Assembly: GCA_003833135.1 (NCBI GenBank)
Contig: QZLH01000762.1
Coordinates: 20,366-52,831, forward strand
DNA: 32,466 nt
Direction of reading: 5' to 3'
DNA from: Oehlia diaphana
Taxonomy: Eukaryota > Glomeromycota > Glomeromycetes > Glomerales > Glomeraceae
Positions 1-9,001 of this stretch are shown here, piece after piece. The position numbers were made by a program, and so were the translations under genes. The notes under the pieces were generated by a model. That model was given only the letters and a program-made list of their open reading frames with translations, did not search any database and had not been told where the DNA came from. The number at the start of each line of letters is the position of its first letter. The stretch's first letter is position 1.

Positions 1-81
1 AAAAATCAACAAATAAAATTAAATTATTGATTGTATGCTTAACTAGCCAATTAAATTTTATAAAATTAATAAATCACGTGG

Positions 82-107
82 GGGTGCGCACATGCGCGGG
101 TGCGCAC
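82..107. repeat. GC-rich direct repeat pair in AT-rich DNA
   Basis: The 10-mer GGGTGCGCAC occurs at 82-91 and again at 98-107, with TGCGCA palindromes in each copy and a CACGTG just upstream at 75-80. The surroundings are almost pure A/T, so the island stands out. It could be a transcription-factor site cluster or the end of a repeat that continues outside the window. No gene is attached to it here. Confidence 0.5.
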
Positions 108-694
108 AAATTTTAAACCCAATTTTTAATATTTTTTTACTTACAAAGTAATAAAATAAAATTAATAATTATTATTATAATTTTATATCAGTTATATAAT
201 TATACCAATATTTTGATTTACCAATCCATCTAATTGGTTAATTAATAATTAACTTTTATATAAAAAAAAATTTTTTTTACTGATTTTTTAAATAATAATT
301 TATTTATTATTATTATTTAAAAGATAATAAATTCTTTTTTTTTTTTTTCTTTAAGAATATTCTTCTAAATGTAATTTTCCCTATAAAAAAAAAAATCCAG
401 AAAATATACTTAAAAAACTAAAAAACATCCAGCTATATATAGAAATATCCAGACATATAGGATCCTACTTACTTATAATAAAGGTCACTATAGAAAATTG
501 GATCTTTACTAATGATTTTTATCTTACTTTTTTCTTAAATTCTATTGGTTAATTAGCTAAAAAGAAAAAAAATCATAATAATATACATAAAATTTTTTTA
601 TAGTAGAATCTGGCTGTAAAGAATTTTATATATGATTTTTACCTTAAGTCTGAAAGTGACTTACAGTATTTTATAAGTAAGCAAGTTCTAGATA

Positions 695-769
695 TATACA
701 GAAAATGTACCAAATTTTGAAATGACTCAAAAATTGAGTTATTTTAAAATCTGGTACATTTTCTGTATA
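695..769. repeat. 75-bp near-perfect palindrome
   Basis: The left arm begins TATACAGAAAATGTACCA and the right arm ends with its exact reverse complement at 752-769. The centre ACTCAAAAATTGAGT (724-738) is itself palindromic, so the whole stretch can fold into one long hairpin with a few mismatches. This looks like a tiny foldback/MITE remnant. No target-site duplication is obvious. Confidence 0.7.
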
Positions 770-840
770 TGTTTGGATGTTTTCATTTTTCTTTTTATAG
801 AATTTGTTAAAATAAAACATGAATAGTTTTCCTTACAATT

Positions 841-1030
841 ATACAGTAATAAGTAATTTAATATATAATTATAAATTGTATTACAGAATAATACTAATGC
901 ATTTTTTTTATTTTTTAGTTTTTTGATCTTTTCTTAAAATACGGTAAGTAATATAATGATAATATATGAATAGTATAATTATGAAATTGTGTTATAATAT
1001 CCTACTAATGCATTTTTTTTTATATTTCAG
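841..1030 (+). repeat. Tandem pair of intron-like modules
   Basis: Two diverged copies (about 841-918 and 942-1030) share an AT-rich body, a branch-point-like TACTAATGCA, a T-rich tract and a terminal TTTTAG or TTTCAG. The second copy starts with a strong donor (ACG|GTAAGTAAT, GT at 944). They would flank a 25-nt segment (919-943). This may be a relic of a multi-exon gene on the + strand; no protein can be recognised. Confidence 0.35.
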
Positions 1031-2524
1031 ATTTTTTGCTAATAAAATAATTAACCTTAATTCTCTTATGAAAATTTTTTAAATATAAATTTGGAGTACT
1101 TTTACCTTTTTTATAATTAGTAAGAATTGCTATACAGGATTGATATAGATTTGTTTAAAAAGAAATTTCATATGACTTTGAAATAAATTGTTTTGCAAAT
1201 GATTTTATAATACAAATTTGTAGATTATTTTATACAAAACTTCTTTAAAAATTCTATAATTTATAGAATTCTAAAGATTCTTAAGATTTTATTAAGAAAT
1301 TTTTAAGGAATCTATAAAATACTAGGATTTTATAGCAATTTATAGATATATTTCTAAAATATTTGTTACATCTATTACATTTATTACTTTCCTCTAATTT
1401 TCTCTTTTTTTTTTTCTCTTTTCCTTTATTTTATTTGTTTTTGGTTATATCTTTATATAACAGATATAGTAATAGATATTAACAGATGTGAAAGGTTATA
1501 AAAATATAGTTATAGGGTATGATTATGTCCATAAAAGCCATGCATTAGTCAAAAATTAATATATCAGAATAGCATTTTTCAATATTAAAAGAATTTAAAG
1601 AATTTCTTAAAAGGTAATTAATGCCTTTAAATTTCAAAACATCACTAGTTGAAATGCCAATTAAGATGTTAATTGATAAGATGTTTGTTAAGATGCTATT
1701 AAAGTTGCTATTCCTAATTTCTGATCTGATGGTGCTATTATTATTATTTCTACTGATATTGGTATTACTTTCGATATTTCCAGTATTGGTAATACTTTTA
1801 ATATTTTTAGTGCTAGTGGTTGTAATACTGGTAATACTTCCAGCTGAGATGTTAGTTTGTGGCTCATTATTCCATATATACAGTAATTAGAAATATAAAT
1901 TATATCAATGAAAATTAAATCTTTGAATTTTATAGATAGTATATGGATTCTTTTAACAGAAAAAATTCAATTAAAATTATTTTAATTTAGCTAGAATCAT
2001 CATTATATTCAAATTCAAAGATTTGTCCTTGAATACATTAAAAAATAATCTAGCATCATTCTCAATCTTAAAATGTATACTGTATATATACCTATAAGTT
2101 TCACTCTTATATAGAAAAGATATATTTTTTCATAATTTTTAACTTTAATTTATTGTAAAAAATACATACAAATAAATTATAGTAATTATGATGTAAAATA
2201 GTTGTAAAATGAATAATAAGATATTTTTTTTTTCAAAATAATTAATTATATATTTGTTTTTTATCTCTTAAAATTATTTTAGATTTATTCTACTAAAATC
2301 CTTAAATGGCAAATAAAATCTTTTAAATAAAGTAAAAGAATTTGGAATTTTCTTATGAAAGTATTTTTTAGTAAAAAATAAAATTATGAGATCAGACTTT
2401 ATGCAGGTGACAAAATCGTGCATTATTATTCCTGAAGATATGCTAATATTATCATTTTACATTTATTTGAAAGCTGAGAATTTGCTCTATTGTATGAATC
2501 AAAGATCAGAAAAATTGGATCACT

Positions 2525-3045
2525 GGATGAGGTGTAATTAATGATAAAAATCAAATAAAATTTAAAAATCAAAAATAAATATATTGGACACAATTATTCA
2601 AATCTAGTGATTCATTCATTTGATTTTAAGCTTATTAGATAGACCTCAATTTTTTCTTTTAAATGAATATAAATTCATTTATGTAGCTTATATCTACAGG
2701 TATTTAATAAATTTTTTTATATCAGATTTTATCAAACTTATAAAATTTTATATTAATAATATAATTGATAATTCCTGAATATCTATATATATATTAAATG
2801 AATTATTTTAAATTTATTTTAAAGATAAAAGTTAGTATCATTTTAGGAAGCAAAGATCATTTAAATTGAATTACCACATATGAAGTAATTAATGATCAAA
2901 TTTAAATAAAATTCAATAAATATACTGAATGTGATTACTGAATAACTAGTGAAATTCAATTAATTTTAGATTCATTAGATAAATCTTGATTTTCTCTTTT
3001 AAATAAATATAAATTTATTTATATAACTTATTTCTACAAAGAATT
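2525..3045. repeat. Diverged direct duplication, period ~355 bp
   Basis: The segments near 2525-2700 and 2880-3045 share a run of landmarks in the same order: TAATTAATGAT, an AATAAATATA-like stretch, GATTCATT, TTAGATA, CTTTTAAAT, AATATAAATT and a TTCTACA-like end. Similarity begins slightly upstream of each (AAAGATCA at about 2502 and 2852). It looks like an old tandem duplication of non-coding DNA. Confidence 0.45.
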
Positions 3046-3950
3046 ATCAATGATTTTGTTATGAGAGTTATATTTGATCTTTTAAATTTTAATGATATCT
3101 TATATTAAAATAAATTAAAAAATATATAATTAATTAGTTTTTTTTTGTATTATTTAGTATAAATTTATTATTCTTATATAAATAATAATTTATATTTGCT
3201 TTAATAAAATTATTTTTATATAAAAAATTAGATTCCAAGAATCAACCCATATGATTTTTAAAGTTTATTAATGAAAAAAATAAAAATTTTATTGTAACAT
3301 AATTTTCTAATTTAAAACTTAAAAAAGTTGTTAATTTATTTGTTGAACTGTAGTTTAACAAATTATGGTTTGAAATATTCAAATCATCTAATACTATCAG
3401 TTCAGTTTCAAACTGCAGTTAACCTGATTTCACTTATTAAACTGATACCATCCCTAGGTAGATTTTCATAAACTTTCAAGATTTTTGCAAATATATTGAC
3501 ATTGATATTAATATAAATATAAATGTAAATATGAACATAAACATAAAGGTAAAAATATTTTTTATTTACTTGTGATAAGTCCATTTGTACCATTTGTTTA
3601 AGATGTTTGAAAAAAAGATTTTTTTTATTAGAAAAATGAAAAAGATTTTAAAGAGGAGTTTATTATGATGAAAGATAGCAAATAATGTAAAAAATTTATC
3701 ACTTAGAATAGTATGTGAATATGAAAAAATTACTAAATATGTGATACAAATTCATTATAGATTACATCATTGTGAGTTTACTTTATATTTTCATATTTGC
3801 AAAATTTACAGTATATGAGTTAATTAACTTTGCATAAGATCGCTATGTTAAAAAGAAAATTTTCCCTATTTCTAAATTTATTTTTATAGATTTGCTATAG
3901 CCGTATTTAATCAATATAAAAAATTAAAATAAAGATAGATGATATATATG

Positions 3951-5210
3951 TACAGTCGTCTTGAAAAGTATTGCCTGATTTAAAATTAATACTAAAAATG
4001 GCCAAATTTTATTGATTTTTATTAAACTTTATGTAAAAAAATAATTTCTAAAATAACTAATAATTTGTTGACCTTTCTCTTGCTTCTAATACTGCATTGA
4101 TTCTTTATGGCATTAAAGTAACAACCTCTTCAAAAATGGAACAATCCAAATTTTCCTATTCTTCACTTAGTGCAACTTTAAGTTCACTTATAGTTCTTAA
4201 AAAGGTCTTACAGGCCTGAATATTGTTTTTTAATTGTTTCTAGATGTTCTCTATTGGGTTTAAATTAGAAGAATTTACTGGCCAATCAATAATCGCAATT
4301 TTATTTATCTTGAATAAGCACATTATTCTGTTGGAAAATTGCAGCCCTTCCTGTTAATTTACAAACTGTATATTGAAATGGATATAAATGTGAATTTAAG
4401 ATTCTAATGTAAGTATTTGAATTGATTTTTTCATCTCCTTTATTTTTATCACAAAAAATTAATGATCCTTTTATTCCTCCAGCGAAACATTCCTAAACCA
4501 TAACTGATTTTTGATCACTTTTAAAGATAGGTGTCAAACATTCAATGTTAAACCTTTTCCCTATATATCTCCAAACTCTTATCTGTCTTGACTGCTTGCC
4601 AATCTCAACACTTGATTCTCAGAGAAAATAACTTGGTTCCAATCCTAGATTGTTTTTTCTTTATATTTCTCATACCAACTAACACGAGCTAATACATACT
4701 TTTTTGATACAAAAGGTTTTTTTACTGCAACATGGGAATGGATTCCAGCATCATATAGTGTCTGTTTAGCAGTTGTTAGACTGCAACTTAAGCCCAATAT
4801 ATTAATAATTTTATGCAAAGGTTCATGTCTGTTCTTCTTAATTTCATTTATAAGTGCATTTTTCTTATTATTATTGAGAGCAGGTGGTCATCCTAATTGT
4901 GCTAAATTTTCAGTTATCCCTGTCTTCTTGTATTTGTTAATAAATCTATATATTATAGTAGAGTCATGTCCCATTTTTCTTGCTATTTGTGCAGGGTTAA
5001 AATTTTCTATATATGCTAGTATTTTTTCTTTCTCTAGAGAAGATAATTCGGTATAATGTGGCATGATTTTTTAACTATGCAATACGTTTATCAGATCATA
5101 AAATTATGAGGAAAACATTTAAAATAATAAAAAATAGGGGTATAAATAATTTAAATTGGGTGTATCATTACACAACAAAAAATTGGGCGATACTTTCCAA
5201 GGCGACTGTA
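3951..5210 (-). mobile_element. Tc1/mariner-type DNA transposon, decayed, both TIRs present
   Basis: The left end reads TACAGTCGTCTTGAAAAGTA and the right end is its inverted counterpart (ends GGCGACTGTA), with only a few differences over the first 25 bases. Both ends start with TA, the expected target duplication. The 1260-bp length and a transposase relic spanning 5064 to 4057 on the minus strand fit a Tc1-like element. The coding part has stops and a frameshift, so it cannot be autonomous. It sits 300 bp beyond the 3' end of the neighbouring kinase gene. Confidence 0.88.
4057..5064 (-). pseudogene. Tc1-like transposase pseudogene
   Basis: Read on the minus strand from the ATG at 5064, it begins with an HTH-like section (MPHYTELSSLEKEKILAYIE), then a second DNA-binding section, then DDE-domain landmarks: DWNQVIFSE, RVWRYIG, an MV-stop-ECFAGGIKG block, FQQNN (family FQQDN), DWPVNSSNLNPIEN and the terminal SIFEEVV...RINAVLEARE. 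The length (~336 codons) matches the Tc1 family. It has at least six in-frame stops and one frameshift near 4600. The first two catalytic acidic positions appear altered and the last (NPIEN) is kept. Several stops are TAG where the family normally has Trp. Confidence 0.85.
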
Positions 5211-5212
5211 TA

Positions 5213-5509
5213 TATTTTATAAAAATGCATCTTATAATTGCTGTATAAACCTAATCAAATTTATACCTGCTTCTTTCTTTTTGAGAATACACTAAAATCA
5301 ACTATAATCAATTATGTAAGATAATACTAAATTAAGGTTATCTGACTTTAACAACTATATAGTACAATCTGTATATATTACTATTAAATAATTATTTAAT
5401 ATTTAATTTGACTATTTTGACTTTAAAAGCTAAATTTGAATTAATTTGATTATTTTGATTTTGACTATTTTAAAGGTTAAAATTAACCTAATTTCAGTTT
5501 CATATATAG
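5213..5509. other. Spacer between transposon and kinase gene
   Basis: This is AT-rich DNA with repeated TTTGACTATTTTGA / TTGATTATTTTGATT motifs at about 5407-5473. No gene is seen. It may contain degenerate continuation of the exon array that ends at 5510, but I could not recognise a further unit. Confidence 0.4.
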
Positions 5510-6991
5510 CTAGAATTTATCTAATATTTTATCATCAAGAACTAATTTTAATTCTAATGATTCTAAATATATATATATATTATTTAATATATAAATTAAT
5601 AATATTATTAAAAAAAATTAAATTTATTTTATAATATATTCTTACCAAAATTTATTTCATCAAATTGTTTTAATTCTTTAATATTTTATAAGCAAATAAA
5701 ATTATATTAATATATTATATTTTAAATAATAATAAAAATCATAAATCTTACCTGAATTTATTTTATTTAAAGGGTTTGTTTTTTTATTATTCTCTTTATA
5801 AAAAAATATATTTATTGTTAATAAATTAATTTTTTGATTATTTATTATAAAAATATAATAAAAAATCTCTGATTTTATTTTATTTAAAATAATTAAAATA
5901 AAAAGCATATTTTACCTGATATTTCATCATTAAGAACTAATTCTAATTCTGATGATTCTAAATATAATATATATATATATATTATTTAATAATAAGATTA
6001 AAGAAAATTAAATTCATTTTAAAATATATTCTTACCAAAATTTATTTCATCAAACTTTTCAGATTCTTTAATAAGCAAATAAAATAAATGGTATAATATT
6101 AATTATATTATATTTAAATAATAATAAAAATTAATTATTTTTATAAAAATCTTACCTGGATTCATCTTAGTATTTAATTGGTATGTTTTTTTATTTTCTT
6201 ATAAGAAACACATTTATTATTAATAGATTGGATTTTTTGAATTTTATGAAAATAAATATAAAAAATCTCAGATTTTATTCATTTAAAATAATTTAAAATA
6301 ATAAGTATATTTACCTAATATTTCATTATTAAGAACTAATTCTAACTCTGGTGATTCTAGATTTAATATATTTATTATTTAGTATATAGAATCAACAGTA
6401 TCAAAAAAATTAAACACATTAAAATATATTCTTACCAAAATTTGTCTTATCAAATTGCTTTGATTTTTCAGATTCTTTAATGCAAGAAAAAAAAGTTAAT
6501 ATTATAATCAAATACTAATAATAAGGTGATATTATATAAATTTACCATTATTTTTTTCAGCTTCTTCAATAAATTTGATAGAAACAAATTTGCTATGAAT
6601 AAATTGGCTTTCTTGATTTTCTAATTAGAAAAATAAAAATAATTTCAGGTTTTTATCTAATATTTAAATAAAAGTTAAAGCACAATTTACCTGAAGTTTT
6701 ATTATCAAGAGCTAATTCTAGTTGTGTTGATTCTAAATGTAATATAAGCAAATATATAAAGTAATATTTTTTTAAAAAAATAATTTTTTTTTAAATATAT
6801 TCTTACCTAAATTTATCTCATTTAATTGTTTGGATCCTTTAAATGTTCGTAAAAATAATAGTAAAAAAATGGTCACTTATTTTAGGCTGTTTTGATCACA
6901 TTGGACAATTCGAATACCAAATATTTACCTTGCATCTCATCATCTATAACTAATCCTAGTTGCGTTGAATCTAATACATTACTTACTAATG
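5510..6991 (-). repeat. A-B-C exon array (period ~376-404 bp)
   Basis: The exon order is A0-C0-A1-B1-C1-A2-B2-C2-A3-B3-C3-A4. Type A is about 42 nt and encodes ESxELELVLxxEI. Type B is 42 nt (75 nt in B1) and encodes a Lys/Asn-rich ENxKKT...LN. Type C is 30-39 nt and encodes ExKxFDEINF. Every exon except the last starts and ends in phase 1 with a conserved split Gly codon (G|G), so any exon can be added or skipped without a frameshift. Introns are 70-122 bp with GTAAG/GTAAAT donors. Homologous exons recur every 376-404 bp, with the 3' units most alike, which fits tandem duplication of an exon-intron block. Confidence 0.8.
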
Positions 6992-9001
6992 CTATTAATT
7001 AAAAAAAAAATTACATTTAATAAAACAATAAACTAACATCATTTTATTATATATTATTATTACAAACTTACGCCGACAAATTGAACTTTCGTGACTTTTA
7101 TAACTAGAAATAGGTAGACTTCGTTGTCGTATAATATTCGTAATATAATTGACACTTAATTTATCAGCTTGTGCAAATTTATCATAAAATTTCCCATCAA
7201 AATACCATTTTCTAAATGTCTTTACTAAATCAGCAGCTGAAGGTCTTTTTAATGGATCAGGATCCCAACATTTTACCATTAAATCTACATAGATTTTAGG
7301 AATTCCTTTAATAATAGGTGGTCTTACACATTCCATTACTATTCTTAATGCCAGATCACTATTAAGTTCATAACGTGAAAAAGGATTTTCACCCGAAGAT
7401 ATCGCCCACATGATCATTCCAAAACTGTAAATATCGGAAGCTTTAGTATATGAATTTCCGCGTAAGACTTCAGGAGCAACGAACGGTAACACACCAAAAA
7501 TATCAGATTTAGACGATTGTATATTAACGGGACGACTTAGTCCTAAATCTGCCAAATAAGCTGTACCCTCTTTTCCTATTAAAATATTGCCAGTATGAAA
7601 ATCATGATGCACAAGATCTACTTCATGAACTACTTTCAATCCACTAGATATTTCTAAAAGTAATCTTAATTTATCTTCATTCCATTTAAGAGTTGAAAAA
7701 TTTTTTTGTAAATATTGATTTAAGCTTCCATTTTCTACCAAATCCATTACAATCATATACGATCCTGAAATAGGATCTTGACTTAAACCATAACATCTAA
7801 GTACAGCAAAAAAATCGCTTGAATACGTTGTAGCACATTTTATATGAGCTTCTAATTCGTGTAAAAATTCTTTTGTAATATTATCTGAACGACCAAGAGT
7901 TTTTATAGCAACTTTTTGTTGACCGGATCTGTTAATCCTTCCAAAATTTCCTTCCAATCCAATTAACATATTTAAAGGACCACTTTTCCAAGTTGCGGAA
8001 TAAACTGTACCAAATCCTCCTTTACCAATTTCTTTGATAATATCAAATTCATTAAAAGGAATCCATTCTATACATTCAAATTCATTCTTTGCTTTAAATT
8101 GAAAATCTTTAATTAAATTATCAATAACTTCATGACCGCTTGTCCATTTTGATATATTATTAATAAAATATTTCTTTGCACAATTTTGACACCAACTCCG
8201 CCGCTCTGATCGCGTATGACCACAATGAATGCATATTGGTGGTATCATACTTAAAACTTCAAACACCGCCAACCAACACAATTTTTGCATTTCCCACGAA
8301 AATAAAAAGTAATTATAATATGAAAGGTTTTTGTTGTAATGATTAACAAATATCTCATAATTAACCATTGAAAATATTAATAAAAATGGAATTGCAAATC
8401 CACTTAAATAGAACATTAATTCATCATAGATAGCGAAAGATAATATCTCAAGAGTCGATTTTGAAGTCATTAATATTTCCAGAAACAATTTAAAAAAAAT
8501 CACCATTATAGTTGGTGAAATAATATAATATGCAATTTTATATATTTTTGGCCCAAATTCAGAAATTCCTAATAAATTATTTGGTGCGAAATTAGAAAAA
8601 AATGCAAATAATATAATAAGAATAATGGAGCTCACATATATATTATAATATATTAGTGACAATATGAAAAGAAATATGCAAGAATACGCTTGATGAGGTT
8701 TTTTATCACAAAATTTCAAAAACACCCATTGAAATTCTTGTCTTGATAATCGCATTCTATCTGCTTCAGTATACAATAAATAAGATAACCCTATTAATAT
8801 AACTATTAGGTCAAATCGTGTATTCCTAGTATCTTCCGTGTAAACCCATGCACAACTATCTATAAACGCAACAAAAAATGCAACCAAACCGAATTTCCAT
8901 CCTTTATTAAATATGATAGCTTCTAACAATTCTTTTAAAACAATTAATGTCAATTCTTTTTTTTTAAGGAAAAAAATTAAAATTAGAGTTGTTAATATCA
9001 T
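5510..9001 (-). CDS. Multi-pass membrane protein kinase with repeated-exon tail
   Basis: Exon 1 (9001-7072) encodes about five or six hydrophobic segments (roughly residues 37-54, 64-78, 108-135, 153-176, 197-219), then a CxxC-x10-CxxC zinc ribbon (C257, C260, C271, C274), then a TKL-type kinase domain (about 317-600). Kinase motifs are the glycine loop IGKGGFGTVY, VAIK (K367), HHDFHTGN in place of HRDxxxxN, DLG in place of DFG, and APE. All catalytic residues are present, so it is probably active. Exon 1 ends in phase 1 (C|GTAAGT). Twelve small exons follow: 6991-6929, 6836-6807, 6732-6691, 6620-6546, 6474-6436, 6356-6315, 6197-6156, 6065-6036, 5957-5916, 5793-5752, 5675-5646, 5562-5510. The joined CDS is 2460 nt (819 aa) and stays in frame to TAG. 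The ATG at 9001 is the first in frame, but an upstream exon is possible. Family members are typically soluble; the membrane part is unusual. Confidence 0.82.

Larger units (their letters stand above)
113..3950. other. Gene-poor AT-rich spacer
   Basis: No convincing protein gene is seen. The short open frames (for example 1621-1890 +, 3408-3593 -) are low-complexity. The stretch contains a 75-bp palindrome (695-769), a duplicated intron-like module (about 841-1030), a trinucleotide-biased patch (1640-1850), a diverged ~355-bp direct duplication (2525-3045) and an ATAAAT-like microsatellite near 3495-3550. Confidence 0.6.

Noticed and set aside
1621..1890. 89-aa Leu/Val-rich open frame (+)
   Set aside because: It is low-complexity, with codon repeats giving runs of L, V and I, and has no family resemblance. 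It probably follows from the trinucleotide-biased sequence.
3408..3593. 61-aa open frame (-)
   Set aside because: Its middle is a translated ATAAAT-type microsatellite (YIYIYI).
4874..5056. 60-aa open frame (+)
   Set aside because: It lies antisense to the transposase pseudogene, whose minus-strand frame explains the sequence.
5702..5908. 68-aa open frame (-)
   Set aside because: It reads through exon B3 and its introns; the exon-array model explains it better.
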